A DNA stretch of 64,000 nt from Pseudomonas sp. CROZ-RG-20F-R04-15 (GCF_022662375.1 NZ_JAKNQL010000009.1:205172-269171), one strand, 5' to 3'; shown: positions 43,234-52,384, numbered from the stretch's first letter. Translations and numbers: made by a program. Notes: generated by a model from the sequence alone, not told the origin.

Positions 43234-43599
43234 ATGATTAAACCAACGCCTAACCCCCCGCTCGCAGATCCCGCATCCCCCTACGAATCCCCCGATTCGA
43301 AGAAATTCCACGAAGCCGCCGAGCGCGCCCTCGACCATTACCTCGGCCCGACCAACGCCGATCTGATGGCCACGCCTTACACCCCCAACACGCTGTACAT
43401 GGCCAACCCCAATGCGGACACCGAATTCCTGCTGGCCGACGCCAGTGAAACCCTCGGCTCGGCCACGGTGTTGCTCAATAACCATGCGGCAATGGTGGAG
43501 GGTACGCACCGCAAGACTGTGCAGGGTATTGCGCAGGTGGTGATGGTGGCGGAGATGGCCGTCAACCGTTTGTTGGATCGGTTGGTGCCGACGGAGTGA
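43234..43599 (+). CDS. DUF6124 family protein
   Basis: A 121-residue soluble protein. It has a Pro-rich N-terminus (MIKPTPNPPLADPASPYESP) followed by SKKFHEAAERALDHYL and a helical C-terminal half (TVLLNNHAAMVEGTHRKTV and MVAEMAVNRLL). This matches small pseudomonad proteins called DUF6124 or the related DUF3077, of unknown function and usually multi-copy. No signal peptide or membrane segment is visible. Its start is 2 bp after the small ORF stop and lies in a structured leader, so expression is probably controlled post-transcriptionally. Confidence 0.7.
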   Translation: MIKPTPNPPLADPASPYESPDSKKFHEAAERALDHYLGPTNADLMATPYTPNTLYMANPNADTEFLLADASETLGSATVLLNNHAAMVEGTHRKTVQGIAQVVMVAEMAVNRLLDRLVPTE

Positions 43600-43611
43600 C
43601 TTAAATGCTGA

Positions 43612-43788
43612 CCCTCACCCCAGCCCTCTCCCGGAGGGAGAGGGGGCCGACCGCGGGATGCTCACAAGTTACGCCGACCTGAAAGTACCGCTGTGAATCC
43701 ATAATCGACTCGGTGGGGCAGGTCGATGTATGGCGCCAGACACCTCGGTCAGTCCCCTCTCCCTCCGGGAGAGGGCTAGGGTGAGGGC
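43612..43788. repeat. Extragenic repeat family C, copy upstream of mdcA
   Basis: It begins CCCTCACCCCAGCCCTCTCC and ends with the inverse GAGAGGGCTAGGGTGAGGG. The inner module ACGCCGACCTGAAAGTACCG is degenerate. It lies in the 297-bp gap between the DUF6124 gene and mdcA. Confidence 0.92.
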
Positions 43789-43896
43789 GGCTCTTGATCG
43801 TTACCCTGAGCGTAATGATTCACCACCGCGCTTGATTGATGCCCCCACCCCACACGCCTACCTTAGCTCCACGACAGCGAACCCCGTGGAGTGAGC

Positions 43897-45567
43897 ATGA
43901 CAACAACAATTTCCCCCGACTCGCGCTGGACGCGGCGGCGCGATGAGAAGCAGCGCCGCCTCGACAAGGTGCGCGGGCTGGCCGACGGTGTGGTGTTGCC
44001 CACCGACAAGATCGTCGCCGCGCTCGAAGCGCTGATTCATCCCGGCGACCGTGTGGTGCTGGAGGGCAACAACCAGAAGCAAGCGGATTTTCTTTCGCGC
44101 TCGCTGGCCAAGGCCGACCCGGAAAAGCTCCACGACCTGCACATGATCATGCCCAGCGTCGGCCGCTCGGAGCACCTCGACCTGTTCGAACGCGGCATCG
44201 CCCGCAAGCTGGATTTCTCTTTCGCCGGCACCCAGAGCCTGCGCATCAGCCAGTTGCTCGAAGACGGCCTGCTGGAAATCGGCGCAATCCACACCTACAT
44301 AGAACTCTACGCCCGACTGGTGGTGGATCTGATCCCCAATGTCGTGCTCTCCGCCGGGTTCATGGCCGACCGCGCCGGCAACATCTACACCGGCCCGAGC
44401 ACCGAAGACACCCCGGCACTGATCGAACCGGCCGCGTTCAGCGACGGCATTGTCATCGTCCAGGTCAACCAATTGGTCGACGACGTTAGCGAACTGCCGC
44501 GTGTGGACATCCCCGCGTCATGGGTCGATTTCGTCGTGGTCGCCGACAAACCGTTCTACATCGAACCGCTGTTCACCCGCGACCCACGTCATATCAAGCC
44601 TGTGCACGTGTTGATGGCGATGATGGCGATCCGTGGCATCTACGAAAAACACAACGTGCAGTCGCTCAACCACGGCATCGGTTTCAACACCGCTGCCATT
44701 GAGCTGATCCTGCCGACCTACGGCGAATCCCTCGGCCTCAAAGGCAAGATCTGCCGTAACTGGACGCTCAACCCGCACCCGACGCTGATCCCGGCGATCG
44801 AGAGCGGCTGGGTCGAAAGCGTGCATTGCTTCGGCACCGAACTGGGCATGGAAAACTACATCGCCGCACGCCCGGATGTGTTCTTCACCGGCCGCGACGG
44901 CTCGCTGCGTTCCAACCGAATGTTCTGCCAACTGGCCGGGCAATACGCGGTGGATCTGTTTATCGGTGCGACGTTGCAGGTCGATGGCGATGGCCATTCC
45001 TCAACCGTGACCCGTGGCCGCCTCGCCGGCTTCGGCGGTGCGCCGAACATGGGCCATGACCCGCGCGGTCGCCGTCACGGCACCCCGGCGTGGCTCGATA
45101 TGCGTCATGACGATGCGCAGCAACCGATGCTCGAACGCGGCAAGAAACTCGTGGTGCAAATGGTCGAGACGTTCCAGGAGGGCGGCAAACCGACCTTCGT
45201 CGAAACCCTCGACGCGGTCGAAGTGGCGAAGAAAAGCGGCATGCCGCTGGCGCCGATCATGATCTACGGCGACGACGTTACCCACCTGCTCACCGAAGAA
45301 GGCATCGCCTACCTGTACAAGGCGCGCTCGCTGGAAGAACGTCAGGCAATGATCGCAGCGGTCGCCGGCGTCACCGCCATCGGCCTGCGCCACAACCCGA
45401 AAGACACCGAACGCATGCGCCGCGAAGGCCTGATCGCCTTGCCCGAAGACCTCGGCATCCGCCGCACCGACGCCACCCGCGAACTGCTCGCAGCGAAGAG
45501 CGTGGCCGATCTGGTCGAGTGGTCCGGCGGCCTGTACAACCCGCCCGCCAAATTCAGGAGCTGGTAA
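43897..45567 (+). CDS. mdcA: Malonate decarboxylase alpha subunit
   Basis: A 556-residue acyl-carrier-protein transferase subunit. It exchanges malonate for acetate on the MdcC prosthetic group, forming malonyl-S-ACP and releasing acetate. Conserved segments include DKIVAALEALIHPGDRVVLEGNNQKQADF in outline and the C-terminal LYNPPAKFRSW. The ATG at 43897 has GGAGTG upstream. First gene of a tightly overlapping operon mdcA-B-C-D-E-G-H; its stop overlaps mdcB (TAATG). Confidence 0.95.
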   Translation: MTTTISPDSRWTRRRDEKQRRLDKVRGLADGVVLPTDKIVAALEALIHPGDRVVLEGNNQKQADFLSRSLAKADPEKLHDLHMIMPSVGRSEHLDLFERGIARKLDFSFAGTQSLRISQLLEDGLLEIGAIHTYIELYARLVVDLIPNVVLSAGFMADRAGNIYTGPSTEDTPALIEPAAFSDGIVIVQVNQLVDDVSELPRVDIPASWVDFVVVADKPFYIEPLFTRDPRHIKPVHVLMAMMAIRGIYEKHNVQSLNHGIGFNTAAIELILPTYGESLGLKGKICRNWTLNPHPTLIPAIESGWVESVHCFGTELGMENYIAARPDVFFTGRDGSLRSNRMFCQLAGQYAVDLFIGATLQVDGDGHSSTVTRGRLAGFGGAPNMGHDPRGRRHGTPAWLDMRHDDAQQPMLERGKKLVVQMVETFQEGGKPTFVETLDAVEVAKKSGMPLAPIMIYGDDVTHLLTEEGIAYLYKARSLEERQAMIAAVAGVTAIGLRHNPKDTERMRREGLIALPEDLGIRRTDATRELLAAKSVADLVEWSGGLYNPPAKFRSW

Positions 45568-46439
45568 TGCACGCACTTAACCTGCAAGCGAAACCGCTGT
45601 CCCTGGCTGATCGATTGGCCGATCTGGCGGTGGACGCCTTGATCGACGAAGCCGATCTGTCGCCGAAACCGGCACTGGTCGACCGTCGCGGCAATGGCGC
45701 GCACACCGATCTGCACCTGGGCTTGATGCATGCCTCGGCGTTGTCGTTGTGGCCGGCGTTCAAGGAGATGGCTGAAGCGGCGGTAGAAATCGGCGAAGTC
45801 GATTCAACGTTGCGCGAAGCGATTGGCCGCATCGGTCGCGAAGGCGAGCAAGCCATGCTCACGACCACCAACGGTGTGAACACGCATCGCGGGGCGATCT
45901 GGGCCTTGGGATTATTGGTGACCGCCGCTGCGCTGGAGCCGCATTCTTCCAGCGCCAACGCCGTAACCCTGCGCGCTGCACGTCTGGCTTTGCTGGATGA
46001 CCGTTACGCGCCGAAGCCATTGAGCCACGGCGCCCAAGTCGCCCTGCGTTACGGCGCCCGTGGTGCCCGAGAAGAAGCGCAACTCGGCTTCCCCTCGGTG
46101 TTGCAACGCGGCCTGCCACAACTCAAGCGCAGCCGCGCCAACGGCCACGGCGAACAGAACGCCCGGCTCGATGCCTTGCTCGCAATCATGACCAATCTGG
46201 CCGACACCTGCGTGCTCTACCGCGCCGGCGAAGAGGGCCTGCACGCCATGCATTCCGGCGCGCAAGCGGTGCTCGACGCTGGCGGCAGTGCCAGCCTCAG
46301 CGGTCGTCGGCGCTTGCACGAACTGGATCAACAACTCATCGCATTGAATGCCTCGCCCGGTGGCGCCGCCGACTTGCTCGCCGCCACGCTGCTGCTCGAC
46401 CGTATCGAGCGCGACGGCATCCTTCAGGGAGCGTTTTGA
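45567..46439 (+). CDS. mdcB: Triphosphoribosyl-dephospho-CoA synthase
   Basis: A 290-residue CitG/MdcB-type enzyme that makes 2'-(5''-triphosphoribosyl)-3'-dephospho-CoA from ATP and dephospho-CoA, the precursor of the MdcC prosthetic group. Conserved parts include LVDRRGNGAHTDLHLGLMHASA (about 45-66) and TTNGVNTHRGAIWALGLL (about 98-115). The start at 45567 overlaps the mdcA stop and its own stop overlaps mdcC (TGATG). Confidence 0.94.
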   Translation: MHALNLQAKPLSLADRLADLAVDALIDEADLSPKPALVDRRGNGAHTDLHLGLMHASALSLWPAFKEMAEAAVEIGEVDSTLREAIGRIGREGEQAMLTTTNGVNTHRGAIWALGLLVTAAALEPHSSSANAVTLRAARLALLDDRYAPKPLSHGAQVALRYGARGAREEAQLGFPSVLQRGLPQLKRSRANGHGEQNARLDALLAIMTNLADTCVLYRAGEEGLHAMHSGAQAVLDAGGSASLSGRRRLHELDQQLIALNASPGGAADLLAATLLLDRIERDGILQGAF

Positions 46440-46738
46440 TGGAAACCCTATCGTTTGAATTCCCCGCCGGGCATCCGCCACGCGGTCGCGCGCTGGTCGG
46501 TTGTGTCGGTTCGGGTGATCTGGAAGTGCTGATCGAACCGGGTCTGGCCGGCAAGCTGACGATCAATGTGCAGACCTCGGTCAACGGCGCGCAGTTGCGC
46601 TGGCAGCACCTGTTTGCGCGGATGTTCGACGGCACCACACCGCCGGCGATGGCCATCGATATCCACGACTTCGGCGCGACACCGGGGGTGGTGCGCTTGC
46701 GTCTGGAACAAGGTTTCGAGGAGATCGGCCATGACTGA
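46439..46738 (+). CDS. mdcC: Malonate decarboxylase acyl carrier protein
   Basis: A 99-residue carrier (delta subunit). The serine of VGCVGSGDLEVLIEP (about residue 22-24) is the expected attachment point of the phosphoribosyl-dephospho-CoA group, the same GSGDLEVL pattern as in other MdcC. It holds the acetyl/malonyl thioester during turnover. The start at 46439 is read from the TGATG junction with mdcB. It overlaps mdcD by 8 bp. Confidence 0.94.
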   Translation: METLSFEFPAGHPPRGRALVGCVGSGDLEVLIEPGLAGKLTINVQTSVNGAQLRWQHLFARMFDGTTPPAMAIDIHDFGATPGVVRLRLEQGFEEIGHD

Positions 46739-47582
46739 CAGCGCAGCGTTGCTCAACAAACACAGCTTCGTCGAACTCGGCGCGCGGCAACGGGCGAAAG
46801 CCTTGCTCGATGCCGGCAGCTTTCGCGAATTGCTCGACCCGTTTCAACGGGTGATGTCGCCGTGGCTCGAACGCCAGGGCGTGGTGCCGCAGGCCGATGA
46901 CGGCGTGGTGATCGCCAAGGGCAGCCTCGATGGTTTGCCGGTGGTGATTGCCGCGATTGAAGGCGCGTTTCAGGGCGGCAGTCTTGGCGAAGTCGGCGGG
47001 GCGAAGATTGCCGGCGCGCTGGAACTGGCGGCTGAAGACAACCGCAAAGGCATTCCGACGCGCGCGGTGTTGCTGCTGGAAACCGGCGGCGTGCGTTTGC
47101 AGGAAGCCAATCTCGGGTTGGCGGCGATTGCCGATATTCATGCGGCGATTGTCGATTTGCAGCAGTACCAACCGGTGGTTGGGGTGGTGGCGGGCAGCGT
47201 CGGGTGTTTCGGCGGTATGTCGATTGCGGCGGCGCTGTGCAGCTATTTACTGGTGACTCAGGAAGCACGCCTTGGTTTGAACGGCCCGCAGGTGATCGAG
47301 CAGGAAGCCGGGATCGAAGAATACGATTCTCGCGACCGTCCGTTTATCTGGAGCCTGACTGGAGGCGAGCAGCGATTTGCCAGTGGTCTGGTGGATCGTT
47401 ATGTCGCCGATGACGTGGCGAAGATTCGTCAGCAGGTCGGCGAATTGCTGCAGCAAGGTTTGCCGGAACAACCGCGCAGCCAACGTGCCGATTGGTTTCT
47501 GCAGCGCCTGAGCAGTCTGAACACTGACCCGCAAATCGAACCGTCGGTGGTTCGCGATCTGTATCAAGGAGAGCGCTCATGA
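46731..47582 (+). CDS. mdcD: Malonate decarboxylase beta subunit
   Basis: A 283-residue crotonase/carboxyltransferase-fold subunit that with MdcE decarboxylates malonyl-S-ACP to acetyl-S-ACP. GAFQGGSLGEVGGAKIAGALELAAEDN in outline and VVGVVAGSVGCFGGMSIAAALCSYL form the oxyanion and core helices. The start at 46731 (MTDSAALLNKHSF) is chosen within a longer open frame that overlaps mdcC. The stop overlaps the mdcE start (ATGA). Confidence 0.94.
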   Translation: MTDSAALLNKHSFVELGARQRAKALLDAGSFRELLDPFQRVMSPWLERQGVVPQADDGVVIAKGSLDGLPVVIAAIEGAFQGGSLGEVGGAKIAGALELAAEDNRKGIPTRAVLLLETGGVRLQEANLGLAAIADIHAAIVDLQQYQPVVGVVAGSVGCFGGMSIAAALCSYLLVTQEARLGLNGPQVIEQEAGIEEYDSRDRPFIWSLTGGEQRFASGLVDRYVADDVAKIRQQVGELLQQGLPEQPRSQRADWFLQRLSSLNTDPQIEPSVVRDLYQGERS

Positions 47583-48364
47583 ACGGTTATTCATTGCGCG
47601 GTTTGAACTGGTTCAACGCCTTGAGCGTTGGCGCTGTCGCGGTCGAAGGGCTGCCGGCCTCGTTGAAGGTGGCTGACGGTGAGCTGGGGCGTTTTATCGC
47701 TGTGGTCGCTGATCCGGACAATCGTTTTCCGCGCGCTCGCAATGGCGAAGCCGGTTTGCTTGAAGGCTGGGGTCTGGCCAAGGCTGTGGATGACGCGATC
47801 AGCGCTGACCGCGACAAAGCACAGAAGCGCCCGATCATCGCCATCGTCGATGTGCCGAGCCAGGCTTACGGTCGGCGCGAAGAAGCGCTCGGCATTCATC
47901 AGGCGCTGGCCGGTGCGGCGGACAGTTATGCCCGTGCGCGTCTGGCCGGGCATCCGGTGATTGCGTTGCTGGTGGGTAAAGCGATGTCCGGGGCGTTTCT
48001 CGCTCATGGTTATCAGGCCAATCGTTTGATCGCGCTGCGTGATCCCGGTGTGATGGTGCATGCGATGGGCAAGGCGTCGGCGGCGCGGGTTACGTTGCGC
48101 AGTGTCGAAGAGCTGGAAGCGCTGGCCGCCAGTGTGCCGCCGATGGCGTATGACATCGACAGCTATGCGAGTCTCGGTTTGCTCTGGGAAACCTTGTCGG
48201 TGGAGCAGATTGAACAGCCAACCGCAGAGGATCTGGCACGGGTGAAGGAATGCCTCAAGCAAGCCATCAGCGATATCTCCAGCACTGACTTGAGCAATCG
48301 CCTTGGCGCAAAAAATCGTGCTGCCTCCAGCAAGGTTCGTGAATTGCTGAGGGCGCAGTGGTGA
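47579..48364 (+). CDS. mdcE: Malonate decarboxylase gamma subunit
   Basis: A 261-residue carboxyltransferase-fold partner of MdcD. IAIVDVPSQAYGRREEALGIH and VIALLVGKAMSGAFLAHGYQANRLIALRDPG in outline match the gamma subunit. The two subunits form the decarboxylating heterodimer. It is embedded in the operon with 4-bp overlaps on both sides (ATGA before, GTGA after). Confidence 0.94.
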   Translation: MNGYSLRGLNWFNALSVGAVAVEGLPASLKVADGELGRFIAVVADPDNRFPRARNGEAGLLEGWGLAKAVDDAISADRDKAQKRPIIAIVDVPSQAYGRREEALGIHQALAGAADSYARARLAGHPVIALLVGKAMSGAFLAHGYQANRLIALRDPGVMVHAMGKASAARVTLRSVEELEALAASVPPMAYDIDSYASLGLLWETLSVEQIEQPTAEDLARVKECLKQAISDISSTDLSNRLGAKNRAASSKVRELLRAQW

Positions 48365-48978
48365 ACACGCCTCTGGCCCACGATCTGCTCTGGGGCATGA
48401 CCCCGGCGCAGTTGCCGGCGGATGCGCCGTTGTGGGCAGTCGAGTCGCTGGCCGCCGGGCAACCGGTGGTAGTGCGGCGGGCGTTGAGCGAAGAAGGTTT
48501 TATCGCAGTGGGCGTGCGAGGAGTGTTGCGCGAGCAGCGGCTGGCGGCGTTTATGCTGGTCGATTCGATTGCCTGTCGGGTCAGTCCCGAGGCGCTTTGT
48601 CATGTCGATTGCGAGCGCGATCTGCCAGTGATGCAGGCGCTCAAACAACTGCGGCCGATGCTCGACGATTGCGGTTGGCTCTGGGGTATCAGCGGCAGTG
48701 TCGGGTTTGAACTGGCCAGTGGTTTTACCGCGATGCACGCGGCCAGTGACCTCGATCTGATTCTGCGTACACCGCAACTGATCACCCGCAATCAGGCACG
48801 TAAACTGGTCGCGGTTTTTGATCAGGCGGTGTGCCGGGTCGACCTGCAATTGCAGACGCCGTTCGGTGCTGTGGCGTTGCGTGAATGGGCCAGCGGTTCG
48901 GCACGCGTGCTGCTGAAGAATGCTCATCAGGCTTGCCTGGTGATTGATCCGTGGAATCCGCAGGAGCAGGCAGCGTGA
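48361..48978 (+). CDS. mdcG: Phosphoribosyl-dephospho-CoA transferase
   Basis: A 205-residue nucleotidyltransferase-type enzyme that attaches the prosthetic group made by MdcB to MdcC. The GSVGFELASGF and ASDLDLILRTP segments hold the metal-binding Asp-x-Asp. The start is GTG at 48361 (GTGA with mdcE); the preceding codon is also GTG and could be used. There is no room for an mdcF-type carrier gene; transport is by MadLM downstream. Confidence 0.92.
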   Translation: MNTPLAHDLLWGMTPAQLPADAPLWAVESLAAGQPVVVRRALSEEGFIAVGVRGVLREQRLAAFMLVDSIACRVSPEALCHVDCERDLPVMQALKQLRPMLDDCGWLWGISGSVGFELASGFTAMHAASDLDLILRTPQLITRNQARKLVAVFDQAVCRVDLQLQTPFGAVALREWASGSARVLLKNAHQACLVIDPWNPQEQAA

Positions 48979-49895
48979 GCAGTTTGCTGGTGTTTCCCGG
49001 CCAGGGTGCGCAGCAAGCGGGCATGCTGCAGCGCTTACCTCGGGATGCGTTAACCGAGGCCAGCGATGTGCTCGGTGAAGATGTTTTGCTGCTCGATTCT
49101 GCTCAAGCATTGCGCACGACGAGGGCGGTTCAGCTCTGCCTGCTGATCGCCGGCGTCGCGGCTTCACGGCAGTTATTGCAGGACGGACTCACGGCGAATT
49201 ACGTCGCCGGCTTGTCCATCGGCGCTTACCCGGCAGCGGTGGTTGCCGGCGCCTTGAGCTTCAGCGACGCGTTGCATCTGGTCAGCCTGCGCGGTGAGCT
49301 GATGCAACAGGCTTATCCACAAGGCTACGGCATGACCGCGATTATCGGTCTGCAGTTATCCACAGTCGAAACGTTGCTGGCGCAGGTGCACTGCGAGGAT
49401 GCGCCGGTGTATCTGGCCAACATCAACGCCGACAACCAAGTGGTGATTGCCGGCAGCGACAAGGCCATGCAAGCCGTGGCTGAACTGGCGCGCAGTCGTG
49501 GCGCCGGTCTGGCGAAACGTCTGGCAGTGAGTGTGCCGTCGCACTGTCCGCTGCTGGACAAACCGGCGCAGACCCTTGCCGAAGCCTTCGCCAAGGTCGA
49601 ACTGAAAACCCCGAAAATCGCTTACCTGAGCGGCAGTCGCGCGCGCCCTGTGACCAAAGTAGAAGCGCTGCGCGACGACCTCGCCTTCAACATGTGCCGT
49701 GTGGTGGATTGGCGCGGCACCGTGCAAAGCGCTTACGAGCGCGGGGTACGTTTACAGATCGAACTGCCGCCCGGTTCGGTGCTGACCGGGCTGGCGCGCC
49801 GGGTGTTCGAGCAGGGCACGGTCACTGCCTTCGACAGTGCGCGTCTCGACACCTTGCAAGCGCTATTGCGTGAGGAGGGAAGCCGCCAACTCTAA
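48975..49895 (+). CDS. mdcH: Malonyl-CoA:ACP transacylase MdcH
   Basis: A 306-residue FabD-fold acyltransferase that loads malonyl onto the carrier protein to start the cycle. It has LLVFPGQGAQQAGML at the N-terminus. The active serine is Ser81 in VAGLSIGAYPAA, where the usual GHSxG of FabD reads GLSIG. A late SVPSHCPLL supplies the catalytic histidine. The start is GTG at 48975 overlapping the mdcG stop. Confidence 0.93.
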   Translation: MSSLLVFPGQGAQQAGMLQRLPRDALTEASDVLGEDVLLLDSAQALRTTRAVQLCLLIAGVAASRQLLQDGLTANYVAGLSIGAYPAAVVAGALSFSDALHLVSLRGELMQQAYPQGYGMTAIIGLQLSTVETLLAQVHCEDAPVYLANINADNQVVIAGSDKAMQAVAELARSRGAGLAKRLAVSVPSHCPLLDKPAQTLAEAFAKVELKTPKIAYLSGSRARPVTKVEALRDDLAFNMCRVVDWRGTVQSAYERGVRLQIELPPGSVLTGLARRVFEQGTVTAFDSARLDTLQALLREEGSRQL

Positions 49896-49961
49896 ACCGC
49901 CGCGACTCAAGCTTCGAACAACAAAAACAACATTCGACGATGCACTTTGAGGACTACAACA

Positions 49962-50354
49962 ATGATTATTTACGGTGTGGCGTTTCTCGCCTTTTGTACG
50001 CTGGTGGGTATTTGGGTCGGTGAGCTGCTCGGCAAGCTGATCGGCGTGCCGGCCAACGTCGGTGGTGTCGGCATTGCGATGCTGCTGTTGATCGGTCTGG
50101 GCAGTTATCTGAACAAAAGCGGCTGGCTCAAGGGCAAGACCGAGCAGGGCGTCGAGTTCTGGAGCGCGGTCTACATTCCTATCGTGGTGGCCATGGCGGC
50201 CCAGCAAAACGTTTATGGCGCGCTCAAGGGCGGGCCGATGGCTATTCTCGCCGGCACACTTGCTGTCGTGATCGCTTTTGCCCTGGTGCCAGTGCTGACG
50301 CGCATGGGCAACAAGGAGCAGACCCCGATCGCTCCAGCCAAGACTGCGGGGTAA
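49962..50354 (+). CDS. madL: Malonate transporter subunit MadL
   Basis: A 130-residue integral membrane protein with about four hydrophobic segments (residues 1-22, 27-48, 66-83 and 88-109). It matches the small subunit of the two-component malonate:sodium symporter MadLM. The start at 49962 has TGAGGA upstream. It follows mdcH after 66 bp and is followed by madM 5 bp later. Confidence 0.92.
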   Translation: MIIYGVAFLAFCTLVGIWVGELLGKLIGVPANVGGVGIAMLLLIGLGSYLNKSGWLKGKTEQGVEFWSAVYIPIVVAMAAQQNVYGALKGGPMAILAGTLAVVIAFALVPVLTRMGNKEQTPIAPAKTAG

Positions 50355-50359
50355 GCGCC

Positions 50360-51124
50360 ATGTACGAATCAATGATGAAAGTCATCACCGGTTACGGTTT
50401 GATCAGCGGTTTCCTGATTGTCGGCCTGACCATGTGGGTGTCCTACTGGATGTCCAACACCTTTACCAAGGGCCGCCTGCACGGCTCGGCCATCGCCATT
50501 CTGCTCGGGCTGGTGCTGTCGTATGTCGGCGGTGCGCTGACCGGTGGGCAGAAGGGCGTGGTGGATATTCCGTTGCTGTCGGGCATCGGCTTGCTCGGTG
50601 GGGCGATGCTGCGCGATTTCGCGATTGTCGCCACGGCGTTTGGCGTGAGTGTCGATGAACTCAAGCGTGCCGGGTTCGTCGGTGTGCTGGCGCTGTTTGT
50701 GGGTGTCGGCACGTCGTTTGTCGCCGGGGTCGGTGTGGCGATGGCGTTTGGTTATACCGACGCGGTGAGCCTGACCACGATTGGCGCGGGCGCGGTAACT
50801 TACATCGTCGGCCCGGTGACCGGTGCGGCGATTGGCGCGAGTTCCGAGGTGATGGCGCTGTCGATTGCGGCGGGGCTGATCAAGGCGATTCTGGTGATGG
50901 TGATGACGCCGTTCGTAGCGCCGATGATCGGCCTGAACAACCCGCGCAGTGCGGTGATTTTTGGCGGGCTGATGGGCACGTCCAGCGGTGTGGCCGGCGG
51001 GTTGGCGGCGACGGATCCGAAGCTGGTGCCTTATGGGTGTCTGACGGCGGCGTTTTATACGGCGCTCGGGTGTTTGCTTGGGCCTTCGCTGCTGTTCTTG
51101 GCGATGCGCGGGTTGGTGGGTTAA
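50360..51124 (+). CDS. madM: Malonate transporter subunit MadM
   Basis: A 254-residue membrane protein with seven or more hydrophobic segments and Gly-rich loops (GLMGTSSGVAGGLAATDPKLVPYG near 215-240). It is the large subunit of the MadLM malonate carrier. It ends the rightward mdc-mad block; a family C repeat lies just beyond. Confidence 0.92.
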   Translation: MYESMMKVITGYGLISGFLIVGLTMWVSYWMSNTFTKGRLHGSAIAILLGLVLSYVGGALTGGQKGVVDIPLLSGIGLLGGAMLRDFAIVATAFGVSVDELKRAGFVGVLALFVGVGTSFVAGVGVAMAFGYTDAVSLTTIGAGAVTYIVGPVTGAAIGASSEVMALSIAAGLIKAILVMVMTPFVAPMIGLNNPRSAVIFGGLMGTSSGVAGGLAATDPKLVPYGCLTAAFYTALGCLLGPSLLFLAMRGLVG

Positions 51125-51137
51125 TCGCCAAAAGCGG

Positions 51138-51298
51138 CCCTCACCCTAACCCTCTCCCGGAGGGAGAGGGGACTGACCGAGTTGGATGTTGGAGGTACGC
51201 CGACCTGAAATTTCCGAGTCGAACTCAGGTTCTGAAAAGCCCCCGGTCTGCTCCCTTTCCCCCTCTACCCCTTGGGGGAGAGGGCTGGGGTGAGGGGG
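51138..51298. repeat. Extragenic repeat family C, copy downstream of madM
   Basis: It starts CCCTCACCCTAACCCTCTCC and ends GAGAGGGCTGGGGTGAGGGG. The inner module ACGCCGACCTGAAATTTCCG is one unit long. It separates madM from the convergent mdcR. Confidence 0.93.
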
Positions 51299-51321
51299 TA
51301 GCTCTTGATTTTGATCTTGAT

Positions 51322-52242
51322 CTAAACCCCAGCCTGCCGATTCGCATACATCCGACACTCCGCCAGCAACGCCAACAAATTCGGATCCCTTTCCTTGGCC
51401 TTCAAAAACACCACACCAATGTGCTGCTGCAACCGGTACTTCTCCTGCAACGGAATCAACTTCACCCGATTCTCATACACCGCGGCAATCCGCCCCGGCA
51501 GCAACGCATAACCCACCCCCGAACTGACCATGCTCAACAGCGTGAAAATGTCATTCACTTGCATCGCCACCTTCGGCTCGAACCCCGCCTGCTTGAATAC
51601 CCGGTTACCGTCCTGATGCGTGGCAAAGCCCTGGGTCAGCGTGATAAATGTTTCGTCACGCACCTCGGCCAGATCCACTTCACTGCGCTGGGCCAACTTT
51701 GAATCCGCCGGGGTGGCGAGGAAGATATCGTCGGAAAACAGTGCAATCTGCTCGCAATCCGGGTCGTTGATGCTGTCGTCCAGCGACACCAGAATCGCGT
51801 CGACTTCCATGTTCTTCAGCTTGTAGAGCAGGTCGATGTTGGAGCCGAGGATCAGGTCGATGTTGAGTTCACTGCGGCGAATCTTCAGGCCCATGATCAA
51901 TTGCGGCACGGTTTTCACTGTCAGTGAATACAGGGATCCGAGTTTGAAGCGTTCAGCCGAGAACCCGGCGGCTTCGCGGGTCAGGCGTACGCTTTCGACG
52001 ACGTCGTTGATCAATTTCTGCGCGCGTTCTTCAAGCACATAAGCGCTTTCCAGCGGTGTCAGGTTGCGGCCTTCGTGTTTGAACAGCGGGCAGCGCAGGG
52101 CGCTTTCCAGCGAATGAATGGCGCGGTGCACGCTGACGTTGCTGGTCTGCAACTCGGCAGCAGCGCGGGCAAGGTTGCCGGTGCGCATGAAGGCGAGGAA
52201 CACCTCGAGTTTTTTCAGGGTCAATTCTTCGTCGATCAGCAT
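51322..52242 (-). CDS. mdcR: LysR-type regulator of malonate catabolism
   Basis: A 306-residue LysR regulator. The winged helix-turn-helix is at about 8-65 (LEVFLAFMRTGNLARAAAELQTSNVSVHRAIHSLE in outline), and a periplasmic-binding-like effector domain follows. Beside madM, it is the expected malonate-responsive activator of mdcA onward. The start at 52242 (MLIDEELTLKK) is preferred over an ATG 15 codons upstream. The mdc promoter region (43789-43896) showed no clear LysR box by eye. Confidence 0.9.
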   Translation of the reverse strand: MLIDEELTLKKLEVFLAFMRTGNLARAAAELQTSNVSVHRAIHSLESALRCPLFKHEGRNLTPLESAYVLEERAQKLINDVVESVRLTREAAGFSAERFKLGSLYSLTVKTVPQLIMGLKIRRSELNIDLILGSNIDLLYKLKNMEVDAILVSLDDSINDPDCEQIALFSDDIFLATPADSKLAQRSEVDLAEVRDETFITLTQGFATHQDGNRVFKQAGFEPKVAMQVNDIFTLLSMVSSGVGYALLPGRIAAVYENRVKLIPLQEKYRLQQHIGVVFLKAKERDPNLLALLAECRMYANRQAGV

Positions 52243-52384
52243 GGCGCGGACTCTTTTTGGTATCGGCCGATTGTGCCCAATTACCACGACGCGCGCAGGC
52301 TGATGTTGAACAGAAACATTGCGCTTTTACGCTCAAGGCCCGAGCCTTGCGCGCTGCGGTAACGAATATTGAGGTGAGCGACAC

